Assembly (NCBI RefSeq): GCF_963973895.1
Contig: NZ_CAXBBF010000002.1
Strand: one strand, 5' to 3'
Origin: Porticoccus sp950063125
GTDB lineage: Bacteria > Pseudomonadota > Gammaproteobacteria > Pseudomonadales > Porticoccaceae
Length of the DNA stretch: 64,000 bases
Part shown: positions 35,030 through 43,172 of the stretch, piece by piece
Layout: every line of letters begins with the position of its first letter
Position numbering within the stretch: the stretch's first letter is position 1
The notes under the pieces: generated by a model
The model's database searches: none
Seen by the model: only the letters and a program-made list of their open reading frames with translations
What the model was told of the DNA's origin: nothing
Made by a program: the position numbers and the translations under genes

Positions 35030-35586
35030 CGCTCTACCCCACCACTGCTTTTCTCATCATCTGACTCCGACTGTTCGCTCTCTCCCAGCAGTGTTTTTAA
35101 TTGCGCCTGCTCTTTCGCAGATAATGCTTCACTATTGACGGCCGTTGCCGATGACCCGTCGGACTGGGCATTTACCGGGGGCGCACTTATGGACTGGCGA
35201 CGATGTACCCTCCATAAAATACCAATACCAATCAAAACCAAGAGCAATGGCGTCAGCCAGAGTATCAATGTAGTATTTTTGACCGGCGGACGATACATGA
35301 CAAATTCACCATAGCGATCAACCAGAAAATCGACAATCTCACTGTCTGTTTTCCCGTCTTCCAGCATCCGGTAGATCTCACCGCGGAGATCCTGGGCTAT
35401 AGGGGAATTGGAATCTGCCAGAGTCTGGTTCTGGCATTTTGGACAACGCAATTCAGCCACCAGCTCGTGAAACCGTTGTCGTTTGTCATCGGAGGAAAAT
35501 GGCTGCACATCTTCAGCAGCCCCTACCGGTCCGGCACCAGCCAGTATCAGCAATAAAAAAGTTCCAACGGTAAAAATCCTGTACAT
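35026..35586 (-). CDS. ccmH: Cytochrome c maturation protein CcmH (thiol reductase)
   Basis: CcmH is a membrane-anchored periplasmic protein that reduces apocytochrome heme-binding thiols. The start is taken as the ATG at 35586, which begins a clear signal peptide (MYRIFTVGTFLLLILAGAG) and has an AGG close upstream; the frame is open for 41 more codons upstream, without family similarity. The conserved redox motif is LRCPKCQNQTLADSNS, then IAQDLRGEIYRMLEDGKTDSEI and FLVDRYGEFVMYRPP, and a membrane helix (TTLILWLTPLLLVLIGIGIL). The C-terminal tail is acidic. A 119-base gap separates it from the PcaC-like gene upstream. Confidence 0.93.
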   Translation of the reverse strand: MYRIFTVGTFLLLILAGAGPVGAAEDVQPFSSDDKRQRFHELVAELRCPKCQNQTLADSNSPIAQDLRGEIYRMLEDGKTDSEIVDFLVDRYGEFVMYRPPVKNTTLILWLTPLLLVLIGIGILWRVHRRQSISAPPVNAQSDGSSATAVNSEALSAKEQAQLKTLLGESEQSESDDEKSSGGVER

Positions 35587-35705
35587 ACCTGATCCCGTTT
35601 TTCCTGCGTTAACATCCGAACAGCCTGTTACTGAGAGGGCTAGCGAAGCGTCACCTGATATTTCCCAGGAGGACATAAACAGACTGGCTGTGCCGCGCCC
35701 CCCTC

Positions 35706-36077
35706 TCACTGATCTTCAACGATTTCCTTTGCTGCACGAAACGCCTCCTGGAGGGCAGGCGCGCCGATATAGGGTCCCGTATGCAGCAATACCTCGCGAA
35801 TCTCCTCAACCGTGCAACCATTGCGCAGTGCGCCGCGCACGTGGCCTTTTAACTCTGCTGGCGCTTTGAGTGCTGCCAGAACGGCAATCGTAATCATGCT
35901 GCGGGTTTTTAGAGGCAAGGAATCACGCGCCCACACGGAACCCCAACAGTTTTCATTGATATAGTCCTGAACAGGTTGTGTAAACGCGGTAGCCGCCGCC
36001 ATGGATCGATCGACGAACTCATCACCCATCACCTGGCGACGCACACTCATTCCTCGTTGATAATCTTCTTCAGACAT
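35706..36077 (-). CDS. PcaC-like carboxymuconolactone decarboxylase inside the ccm operon
   Basis: A 123-residue soluble protein very like 4-carboxymuconolactone decarboxylase (PcaC): YQRGMSVRRQVMGDEFVDRS, then CWGSVWARDSLPLKTRSMIT, and LKGHVRGALRNGCTVEEI. It lacks the CxxC of the AhpD branch, so a peroxide-linked thiol function is not supported. PcaC acts in the protocatechuate branch of the beta-ketoadipate pathway, but no other pca gene is in this window. The start is the ATG at 36077, 13 bases after the ccmG stop. Its position between ccmG and ccmH, in the same orientation, is not part of the standard ccm operon. Relatives of unknown function are common, so the reaction is not certain. 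Confidence 0.85.
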   Translation of the reverse strand: MSEEDYQRGMSVRRQVMGDEFVDRSMAAATAFTQPVQDYINENCWGSVWARDSLPLKTRSMITIAVLAALKAPAELKGHVRGALRNGCTVEEIREVLLHTGPYIGAPALQEAFRAAKEIVEDQ

Positions 36078-36090
36078 ACGATCTGTCACC

Positions 36091-36615
36091 TCATTGAATT
36101 TCTTGCCATACGGGCAGAAGCTTGTCTCGCCAGACGCGCTCATCCACAACACCAATATGCTTGTAACGTATGGTGCCTGTACGATCCACGACGTAGGTTT
36201 CAGGCGCACCAAAGACGCCGAGGTCCAGTCCCATTCGTCCCCGCGCATCAATCACACTCAACGCATAGGGGTCACCTTTGTCCATCAGCCATTTTTTGGC
36301 CGCATCATTATCGTCTTTGTAGTTGAGACCGATAATACGTACCCCCTGATCGGCCAACTTGTTGAGAAAGGGATGTTCGATCCGGCAGGCAACACACCAA
36401 GTGGCCCAGACATTAAGCAGTGCGGGCTCACCCTGAAACAGTGCCTCCGTCACTGAACGCGTCTCATCACCCAGTACCGGGAGAGAAAACACCGGAATGG
36501 GCCGATCGATCAGCGCCGAGGGCATGGCATTGGGGTCACGCTCCAGGCCATTGAGTAAAAAAATAGCCAGCACCACAAACACCATCAAGGGCAAAAAAAG
36601 CTTTAATCTGGACAC
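36091..36615 (-). CDS. ccmG: Cytochrome c maturation thioredoxin CcmG/DsbE
   Basis: Membrane-tethered periplasmic thioredoxin-fold protein of 174 residues that supplies reductant for heme attachment. An N-terminal anchor (LKLFLPLMVFVVLAIFLL) is followed by the DsbE fold with the redox site WATWCVACRIEHP; CVAC replaces the more usual CPTC/CxxC variants, but both Cys are present. Further blocks are IIGLNYKDDNDAAKKWL, DLGVFGAPETYVVDRTGTIRYKHIG. It lies 16 bases after ccmF. Confidence 0.95.
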   Translation of the reverse strand: MSRLKLFLPLMVFVVLAIFLLNGLERDPNAMPSALIDRPIPVFSLPVLGDETRSVTEALFQGEPALLNVWATWCVACRIEHPFLNKLADQGVRIIGLNYKDDNDAAKKWLMDKGDPYALSVIDARGRMGLDLGVFGAPETYVVDRTGTIRYKHIGVVDERVWRDKLLPVWQEIQ

Positions 36616-36631
36616 ATCACCACCCGAACAT

Positions 36632-38605
36632 TCAAACGTTGCCTGGCAGGGTATTTGACCCCATCTGGGTAACCCGCTGTCGCCGGTATCGCTTGTCCAA
36701 CACGGCGATCAAACCGCCAATGGAAATCAGCAATGCGCCCAGCCATATCCACCGAACAAAGGGTTTGAAATGCACCCTGATCGCCCAGGCCCCACCTTCC
36801 AAGGGCTCCGCCAACGCCACATAAAGGTCACGCCACAGGTTCCCGTCTATACCTACCTCGGTCATGGTTTGACCACTGGCCACATAGCGTCGTTTTTCAG
36901 GCCTCAGTTGGTTCACCCGTTTCCCATCGCGGGTCACTGTGATCAGTGCCTGGTCCGATATATAGTTGGGCCCCTGTACCTTGCGGACCTCAACAAATTC
37001 GAACTGGTATCCAGCCATCTCCACCTGATCGCCCGGCACCATCCTCACATCCCGCTGAATACTGTAAACCGTTGTTACAGCAGCCCCCACCATACAGACC
37101 ACCACCCCGAGATGCGCCAGGACCATACCATAGTAACTGCCTTTGAGCCGTGTCAGGCCATGCCATCTGGAACGGGAATGACCGGATTTCTGCCAGAGAT
37201 CAAGTGATGTCACCGCAAGGACCCAGATTGCCACAGCCATCGTCACCGCAACGATCAGAGAGTAGTCCGTGTCAAACAGCAGTGGGGACAGCGCACCCAG
37301 CAGCAGAGAAACCAGCAACGGAGGCGTCAGAAACCGTCGCAGGCCGGCAAGGCTGTTCCGCTTCCAGCGCATCACTGGAGCGATTGCCATAAATACCGCC
37401 AAAATGAGCATCAACGGGACAAAAAACAGATTGAAATAGGGCGGCCCCACTGAAATTTTGCCCCAGTCGAGCACATCGGCAAACAGGGGGTAAAGTGTCC
37501 CCAGCAGAATAATGACCATGGCACTGACCAACAGGATATTATTACCCAGCAAAAACATCTCCCGGGAAACACCGGTAAAATGGGTCACCCCTTTAACCGA
37601 AGGCCCCCGCAGGGCATAAAGCAACAACGAACCACCCACCACCAGCGCCAGGAACATCAGAATAAAGACCCCTCGTTCCGGATCAGCAGCAAAGGCATGC
37701 ACCGAGGTCAGCACCCCGGAACGGACCAGGAACGTACCGAGCAGGCTGAGCGAAAAAGCAAAAATCGCCAACAGCAGCGTCCAGCTGCGAAATACCCCAC
37801 GCTTTTCCGTCACTGCAAGACTGTGGATCAACGCCGTTCCCACTAACCATGGCATGAAGGAGGCGTTTTCCACGGGATCCCAGAACCACCATCCGCCCCA
37901 ACCCAGTTCGTAATAGGCCCACCAACTGCCCAACGCAATACCGAGGGTCAGAAACACCCAAGCCATGTTGGTCCAGGGCCTGGTCCAGCGGGCCCAGGCT
38001 GCGTCCAAACGACCGGCGAGCAGAGCCGCCACCGCAAACGAAAAAGCCACGGAAAAGCCCACGTAACCCATATACAGCATCGGCGGGTGAACAATCAGCC
38101 CGATATCCTGCAACAGCGGATTCAGGTCGGCACCTTCCGCAGGATAAAACGGCAGGCTGCGCTCAAAGGGATTGGAGGTGAACAGCATAAACAGGTAGAA
38201 GCCGACACTGATCAGCCCCATCACCGCCAGCACCCTTGCCACCAGCTCCTTCGGCAGGGTCTGACTGAACAGTGCCACCGCAAAACTCCACACCGCCAGA
38301 ATTAATGCCCACAGCAACAGGGAACCTTCATGGGCACCCCATACGGCACTGACCTTGAAGTAATCCGGAAGCAATGTGTTGGAATTGGAAGCGACGTAGA
38401 GCACGGAAAAATCGTCGTTGAGAAATAGCGCCACCAGACAGCCAAAACTGAACGCCACCATCACGGTCTGACCAACCACCAGCGGTCTCGCTGAAGCCAT
38501 CCACAAGCGGTTGCCCAAAGTTGCACCAGCCAAGGGTATCCCAGACTGCAGCAAAGCTAAAATCAGCGCCAGGATAAGTGCAAAGTGACCATATTCTGCA
38601 AGCAT
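36632..38605 (-). CDS. ccmF: Cytochrome c maturation protein CcmF (heme lyase)
   Basis: CcmF is the large multi-pass membrane subunit of the heme lyase that attaches heme to apocytochrome c. The 657-residue protein has about 15 membrane segments and the WWD domain WGGWWFWDPVENASFMPWL near residue 235, with conserved His residues nearby (SAVWGAHEGSLLLW, LIVHPPMLYMGYVG). It follows ccmE by 23 bases. Length and order are standard. Confidence 0.97.
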   Translation of the reverse strand: MLAEYGHFALILALILALLQSGIPLAGATLGNRLWMASARPLVVGQTVMVAFSFGCLVALFLNDDFSVLYVASNSNTLLPDYFKVSAVWGAHEGSLLLWALILAVWSFAVALFSQTLPKELVARVLAVMGLISVGFYLFMLFTSNPFERSLPFYPAEGADLNPLLQDIGLIVHPPMLYMGYVGFSVAFSFAVAALLAGRLDAAWARWTRPWTNMAWVFLTLGIALGSWWAYYELGWGGWWFWDPVENASFMPWLVGTALIHSLAVTEKRGVFRSWTLLLAIFAFSLSLLGTFLVRSGVLTSVHAFAADPERGVFILMFLALVVGGSLLLYALRGPSVKGVTHFTGVSREMFLLGNNILLVSAMVIILLGTLYPLFADVLDWGKISVGPPYFNLFFVPLMLILAVFMAIAPVMRWKRNSLAGLRRFLTPPLLVSLLLGALSPLLFDTDYSLIVAVTMAVAIWVLAVTSLDLWQKSGHSRSRWHGLTRLKGSYYGMVLAHLGVVVCMVGAAVTTVYSIQRDVRMVPGDQVEMAGYQFEFVEVRKVQGPNYISDQALITVTRDGKRVNQLRPEKRRYVASGQTMTEVGIDGNLWRDLYVALAEPLEGGAWAIRVHFKPFVRWIWLGALLISIGGLIAVLDKRYRRQRVTQMGSNTLPGNV

Positions 38606-38628
38606 AGGTTAATACCCGGTTTTTCCTG

Positions 38629-39087
38629 TCAGGATTCATCCACCGATTGCTGAGCCCGTTCGTGAGCTGCATTCATGGCATCTGCCACTTCCGGAGGGGT
38701 GTAATTTTCATCGTGTTTTGCCAGTACTTCAGACGCCATGAACACGCCCTGTTCGTTCAATTCACCCGTAACCACAGCGGCTTCACCCGTAGCAAACAGG
38801 TCGGGCAGAATACCGGTATAGTGAACTTCCACCTCGGCTTCACCGTCTGTCACCAGAAAACGGACAAACAGCGAATCACTTGCCCGCTCAACGCTACCGT
38901 CCACCACCATCCCCCCGGCACGAATGCGGACACCCGGCGGTGCCTCACCGGCAGCAATATCCGAAGGTGGATAGAACAAATTGATGTTATCCCGCAGGGC
39001 ATAGGTCATCAAACCCACAGCCAGGGAAGCCGCCACTACAATAAAAATGACTAAAAACAGTCGCTGTCGACGAATCGGATTCATCAT
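38629..39087 (-). CDS. ccmE: Cytochrome c maturation protein CcmE (heme chaperone)
   Basis: CcmE carries heme covalently bound to a His in the periplasm before handing it to CcmF. The 152-residue protein has a short N-terminal anchor (LFLVIFIVVAASLAVGLMTYAL), an OB-fold beta barrel (RIRAGGMVVDGSVERA, VEVHYTGILPDLF) and the heme-binding motif AKHDENYTPPEV, with the H-x3-Y pair intact. The tail after it is polar and flexible, as in the family. Confidence 0.96.
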   Translation of the reverse strand: MMNPIRRQRLFLVIFIVVAASLAVGLMTYALRDNINLFYPPSDIAAGEAPPGVRIRAGGMVVDGSVERASDSLFVRFLVTDGEAEVEVHYTGILPDLFATGEAAVVTGELNEQGVFMASEVLAKHDENYTPPEVADAMNAAHERAQQSVDES

Positions 39088-39125
39088 AGTTTTACTCTGG
39101 TTTTTGCAAGCACGCCGGGGGATCC

Positions 39126-39338
39126 TTATTCTTTACCTATCTGGCCTGAACTGCTCTGCCTGGCAGTTTCACGACGCAGCTCCCGGGCAACAGCCTGTCG
39201 CACGCCCGATTGCCGAAATAGCGGACTGATCACCAGCCAGACCATGACAAGGATGGCTATCAGGTAGGCAGACCATACGTAGGCACCATGCCCGTCCATC
39301 TGCAAAAAATGCTGAAAACTGTCAAAACGGAATATCAA
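39126..39338 (-). CDS. ccmD: Cytochrome c maturation protein CcmD
   Basis: CcmD is a small single-helix protein needed to release holo-CcmE from CcmABC. The 70-residue sequence shows the family start FDSFQHFLQMDGHGAYVWSAY, a membrane helix (LIAILVMVWLVISPLF) and a basic tail. The start codon is TTG at 39338, chosen because AGAGGTG lies 7 bases before it and because the family N-terminus begins there; the ATG upstream of it is in another frame. It lies 6 bases after ccmC. Confidence 0.9.
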   Translation of the reverse strand: MIFRFDSFQHFLQMDGHGAYVWSAYLIAILVMVWLVISPLFRQSGVRQAVARELRRETARQSSSGQIGKE

Positions 39339-39344
39339 CGCCCA

Positions 39345-40088
39345 TCACCTCTGATTTTGCAACACAACATTCTTTACCCAACTGGACCGACGCTCGCGAT
39401 GCAGGATTTCCGAGCGGGTATTGAGAATCAGCACCAGCGCATAAAAACAATAAAAACCCACTATCATCACCAGTAGCGGATGAAACATATCAGGGTGCAT
39501 GGTGGGGGCTTCCGTAAATTTGATGGTCGCAGGCTGGTGCAGTGTGTACCACCAGTCAACGGACTTATAAATGATCGGGATATTCACCATACCCACCAGT
39601 GACAATACCGCACTGGCCCTGTTCGCGGCATCCACACTAGTGTAGGAGTGCTGCAGGGCCATCACCCCCATGTATAAAAACAACAACACCAGCATCGAGG
39701 TAATTCGAGCATCCCAAACCCAGTAGGTTCCCCAGGTGGGTTTTCCCCAAATGGCTCCGGTAACCAGCGCGACAAAGGTCAGCGCCGCACCCAGTGGGGC
39801 CGCTGACTTCATAACCATATCCGCCAGCTTCATTTTCCAGATCAGACCCACGGCACCGGCAATCGCCATCACGTAGTAACCGGCCAGTGCCAGAAAAGAG
39901 GCCGGCACATGAATATAGATAATCCGGAAGCTGTTTCCCTGTTTCGCATCCCGAGGTGCAAAACCGAGCCCCCATACCAATCCGATGATCAGTAATAGAA
40001 AGGTGATACCCCCCAGCCAGGGAAGCCACTTGCCACTGGTCTGATAAAACCAGCGGGGCGAGCCCAAGCGATGAAACCATTGCCACAT
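39345..40088 (-). CDS. ccmC: Cytochrome c maturation protein CcmC
   Basis: CcmC is the membrane protein that loads heme onto CcmE. The 247-residue protein has six membrane segments and the WWD motif WGKPTWGTYWVWDARITSML, with flanking His residues (YIHVPASFLALAGY and SVDWWYTLHQPATIKF). I use the ATG at 40088 (MWQWFHRLGSP), the typical family N-terminus; the frame is open 28 codons further but reads into the end of the ccmB intergenic region. Confidence 0.95.
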   Translation of the reverse strand: MWQWFHRLGSPRWFYQTSGKWLPWLGGITFLLLIIGLVWGLGFAPRDAKQGNSFRIIYIHVPASFLALAGYYVMAIAGAVGLIWKMKLADMVMKSAAPLGAALTFVALVTGAIWGKPTWGTYWVWDARITSMLVLLFLYMGVMALQHSYTSVDAANRASAVLSLVGMVNIPIIYKSVDWWYTLHQPATIKFTEAPTMHPDMFHPLLVMIVGFYCFYALVLILNTRSEILHRERRSSWVKNVVLQNQR

Positions 40089-40131
40089 AGTATCTTTAAC
40101 CTTATTTCCGATCGAGCCACCGACCAAATAG

Positions 40132-40809
40132 TCAACCGTGCATACTGACCCGCAGAGCACCGGCCGTGGCAAACGGGGAAATCAGTAGCGAAAAAGCCAG
40201 CAACGCACCCATGACAGCTAATGGCCCCTGTACCGAAAACCCATCTACAGATCGCTGAACCGCGCTGGCACCAAAGATCAGCACTGGCATATACAGTGGC
40301 ATCACAATCAGTGAGAGCAACAACCCACCCTTGCGCAGGGCAACCGTCAGTCCGGCACCTATCGCACCCAGCAAGCTCAATACTGCGGTGCCCATCAGCA
40401 GGCCCAGAACCAATGGCAGGTATCCCGCCGAGGGAAGGGACAACATCATACCTAAAACCGGCGCCAGCAGGGTTAATGGCAGACCGGTTATCAGCCAATG
40501 AGCCAAAATTTTTGCCAATACCATTAAATAGAGCGGCTGCGGAGAAATGACCAGCTGTTCCAGTGTGCCATCCCGGTAATCACTGTGGAACAGCCCCTCC
40601 ACTGAAAGCAGCGATGCCAGCAGCGCCATGACCCACAAAATACCGGGTGCGATTACAGCCAGACGGCTGGCCTCGGGTGTCAACCCGAGAGGAATAAGGG
40701 TCACGACAATGAAGAAAAAGATGATCGGGTTCGCTATCTCACCCCGGTTACGAAATGCCAACAACAAATCGCGGCGCAATATCGCGGCAAAACCATAGCC
40801 CATACTCAA
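40132..40809 (-). CDS. ccmB: Heme exporter permease CcmB
   Basis: CcmB is the membrane subunit of the CcmAB ABC complex, which uses ATP to release holo-CcmE. The 225-residue protein has six hydrophobic segments and the family block LLSVEGLFHSDYRDGTLEQLVISPQPL near residue 65, then VLAKILAHWLITGLP. It overlaps ccmA by 4 bases. Confidence 0.95.
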   Translation of the reverse strand: MSMGYGFAAILRRDLLLAFRNRGEIANPIIFFFIVVTLIPLGLTPEASRLAVIAPGILWVMALLASLLSVEGLFHSDYRDGTLEQLVISPQPLYLMVLAKILAHWLITGLPLTLLAPVLGMMLSLPSAGYLPLVLGLLMGTAVLSLLGAIGAGLTVALRKGGLLLSLIVMPLYMPVLIFGASAVQRSVDGFSVQGPLAVMGALLAFSLLISPFATAGALRVSMHG

Positions 40810-41444
40810 ACGACCTCCGCCGAGGACACCAGGGGAAAACGGCGCACGTTGGCAATACCCAGATCCTGATGTGTGGAGAGCACGACCATACCACCGCGCC
40901 CGGTATGTGCGATCAGGAGTGCCTCGAGGTCGGCGACTCCCTGTTTGTCAATCGCGGTAAACGGCTCGTCAAGTATCCATAGGGGCGCTTCTGTCACTAA
41001 CAAACGGGCCAGTACGGCTCGCCGCTGTTGGCCAGCAGATAGCGCATAACAGGGGATGTCCTCATAGCCGGACAGACCCAGTGAGCCAAGGATTTCTTCA
41101 TTTTTCAGGGGACTGTGGTCCCGGTGAATCCGGCGCCACCAAATCAGGTTTTCAATGGGTGACAGTGATTGCTTCAGACCAGGCAAGTGACCAAGAAATA
41201 ATAGATTCTGCAAATACAGCTGGCGATGGCGGGCCACATCATTGCCCTGCCAAAGCAGCTTGCCGGCGGTGGGCATCAAGGCCGTCGAAAGAATTCGCAG
41301 CAAGGTGGTCTTGCCGACCCCGTTGGGCCCTTCTATTTGTAGAATTTCTCCAGACTCCAGCGACAGACAGATCCCGGAGAACAACAAACAGTCGTCCCGT
41401 TCAAAAGCAATCGAGTCCAGTATCAGTTGTGGAGTTTGGGACAA
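40806..41444 (-). CDS. ccmA: Heme exporter ATPase CcmA
   Basis: ABC ATPase of 212 residues that works with CcmB. Walker A is EGPNGVGKTTLLRILS, the signature is ALSAGQQRRAVLARLL (SAGQQ in place of SGGQ, normal for CcmA), and Walker B is LWILDEPFTAID. First gene of the ccm operon ccmA-B-C-D-E-F-G-[pcaC-like]-H-I, which covers all system I genes on one strand. Confidence 0.96.
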   Translation of the reverse strand: MSQTPQLILDSIAFERDDCLLFSGICLSLESGEILQIEGPNGVGKTTLLRILSTALMPTAGKLLWQGNDVARHRQLYLQNLLFLGHLPGLKQSLSPIENLIWWRRIHRDHSPLKNEEILGSLGLSGYEDIPCYALSAGQQRRAVLARLLVTEAPLWILDEPFTAIDKQGVADLEALLIAHTGRGGMVVLSTHQDLGIANVRRFPLVSSAEVV

Positions 41445-41546
41445 CAGAAAACATCCAGCCAGAAGCGCAGACGATATTATGCCAAAACTCAGGGTAGTGA
41501 GGGAAAAAGTTACCCGTCATCAAGAAAAAACGCTGAATGACGACCG

Positions 41547-41735
41547 TCAGTCGATATCGTAGTCGTAATCACGTATCAATTTTTGCAGTCGACGTTCCTC
41601 GAGTCGATCTTCGAGACGCCTTCTGGCCTCTGAATTGACTATTTTCACGACGACCTCAGCCGTTTCAGTTTCCTGACCGGCATCATCTCCCTCACCATCG
41701 AAATCATCATCTTGTAAAGCTTCTTCGCCACTCAT
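41547..41735 (-). CDS. Small PA3496-like protein
   Basis: A 62-residue acidic-then-basic protein that starts MSGEEALQDDDFDGEGDD and ends ARRRLEDRLEERRLQKLIRDYDYDID. The C-terminal pattern (two basic-acidic helices then a short Asp/Tyr tail) resembles the PA3496 family, described as putative envelope-integrity proteins; the function is unknown. The ATG at 41735 has AGGAG about 8 bases upstream. It lies upstream of ccmA on the same strand in coordinates but is read first after the glycosyltransferase cluster, with gaps of 118 and 102 bases on its two sides. Confidence 0.7.
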   Translation of the reverse strand: MSGEEALQDDDFDGEGDDAGQETETAEVVVKIVNSEARRRLEDRLEERRLQKLIRDYDYDID

Positions 41736-41853
41736 ATCGAAACTCCTGGATCCCGATAAAACGACCCCTGCGGGACGGGGGTCAAGCACCACTGATTTTG
41801 CGCAAAAATAGGCGCAAAACAGAAACTGGTCAAGAAAAATAATTCTTTTAATA

Positions 41854-42501
41854 TCAGCAAGTTAAATATTTCTTAAAAAATAATTCCCGCTCAACGCTAC
41901 TTACTAGATAGTGCAGATCTTCATTTCGGTCAATATCGACCAGTGTATCCAGCTCAAGCCACTGCAAACAGTTCGCCATCAAGCGCTGCCGCGTCACCTC
42001 CATAACCCTCCCGGTTCCCCATGGCACGTCTTCAAAAATACCCGGACAAGGTCGATTGAGCCCCACCAGCACATAGCCGCCATCACGGGCCGGACCCAAT
42101 ACAGCGGGGACTGTCTGCAACGCCTTGAGTGCAGCCGCAATATAATTACCATCAATCCCCGGGCAATCGCTGCCGATCAACAACACGTTGCGGTAATGCG
42201 GTAGTCGATCAGCAAAAGCGTGGGACATGCGCTGGCCAAGGTCGGTGCCCTCCTGCAGGCGAAACGGCACACCCGCAGGATCCAGGAGAGCATCGAAAAA
42301 AGGGTGCTGACGGTCAGACCAGACTTCGCTGTCAACCTGCCCCACTGGCAAATGGCGGCTGAATACCCAGCTGACCAGCGCCCGGTGAAGCGCCACACAA
42401 CCCGCCTGCCCCAAAACGGGTTCCAAGCGGGTTTTTACAGCACCCAATAGTGGAGCCTTGGCAAACTGTATCAGGCAGTTATCGGAGGATCGGGGCATCA
42501 T
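41854..42501 (-). CDS. Radical-SAM-associated glycosyltransferase, TIGR04282 type (DUF2064)
   Basis: A 215-residue nucleotidyl-/glycosyl-transferase-fold protein of the DUF2064 / rSAM-selenodomain-associated transferase 1 family. Motifs: FAKAPLLGAVKTRLEPVLG at the N-terminus, VLLIGSDCPGIDGNYIAAAL in the middle and GPARDGGYVLVGL. In genomes with the arsenosugar radical SAM enzyme ArsS this gene is a regular neighbour. It overlaps the TIGR04283 gene by 4 bases (ATGA). The donor and acceptor are not known. Confidence 0.87.
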   Translation of the reverse strand: MMPRSSDNCLIQFAKAPLLGAVKTRLEPVLGQAGCVALHRALVSWVFSRHLPVGQVDSEVWSDRQHPFFDALLDPAGVPFRLQEGTDLGQRMSHAFADRLPHYRNVLLIGSDCPGIDGNYIAAALKALQTVPAVLGPARDGGYVLVGLNRPCPGIFEDVPWGTGRVMEVTRQRLMANCLQWLELDTLVDIDRNEDLHYLVSSVERELFFKKYLTC

Positions 42502-43172
42502 TCAGGGTAATACTGCCTGGCCAGACGTGCTGGGGACACACCCAGAAAAAACGCCAACCGCAACCACCACATCTGCAGTACCGTGTTCACAATCCCCCGC
42601 TGCTGCCAGCGACGAACAGAAGTCTCAACAGGGGAAGGCAGCACCCTGGGTGGGCAGAGGGCCTTCAGGCGCCGACAGATTTCCACATCTTCCATCAGCG
42701 GGATAGCAGAAAAACCACCAATCTGATTAAACATATCGCGGCGTATAAACAGCGCCTGATCGCCAGTGCCGATCCCAGAGAGTCGGGCCCGATAACTCAT
42801 CGCCCGCTCAATCACCCGAAAAGCCCAACCGGCTCCTCTCAGCCTGACCGGGAAAAACCCCCACTCATTGCCCGACAGCCAAAGGCTGGAAAACTCGTCA
42901 GGCAATCGCGTATCACAGTGCAGAAACAGCAGATGATTACCGCAAGCCTCTGCCGCCCCGGCATTCATCTGCAAACTGCGGCCGCTGGGGCTGCTGATGA
43001 CGAGATCAGCCTGGGCACTGGCCCGTTCCACCGAATCATCCGAGCTTCCCCCATCCACCACGATCAGCTCCACCCCTGCCTGACGAAGCCCTTGTAAACC
43101 CTGGAGACAGGACGTTATCTCAGCCCCTTCATTGAGCACCGGAATAACTATACTGAGCGACAAACCGGCCAT
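42498..43172 (-). CDS. Radical-SAM-associated family 2 glycosyltransferase, TIGR04283 type
   Basis: A 224-residue GT-A glycosyltransferase: N-terminal SIVIPVLNEGAEITSCL, the nucleotide-binding ELIVVDGGSSDDS, the metal-binding LLFLHCDTRLPD, and GGFSAIPLMEDVEICRRL. It belongs to the rSAM-selenodomain-associated transferase 2 group, named as an arsenosugar biosynthesis glycosyltransferase in recent annotation. It overlaps arsS by one base (TAATG), so the three genes are translationally coupled. Confidence 0.88.
   Translation of the reverse strand: MAGLSLSIVIPVLNEGAEITSCLQGLQGLRQAGVELIVVDGGSSDDSVERASAQADLVISSPSGRSLQMNAGAAEACGNHLLFLHCDTRLPDEFSSLWLSGNEWGFFPVRLRGAGWAFRVIERAMSYRARLSGIGTGDQALFIRRDMFNQIGGFSAIPLMEDVEICRRLKALCPPRVLPSPVETSVRRWQQRGIVNTVLQMWWLRLAFFLGVSPARLARQYYPE

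Noticed and set aside
35587..35705. Extension of ccmH upstream into the gap after the PcaC-like gene
   Set aside because: The frame is open for 41 codons but the residues do not look like CcmH, and a normal signal peptide with a ribosome site begins at 35586.
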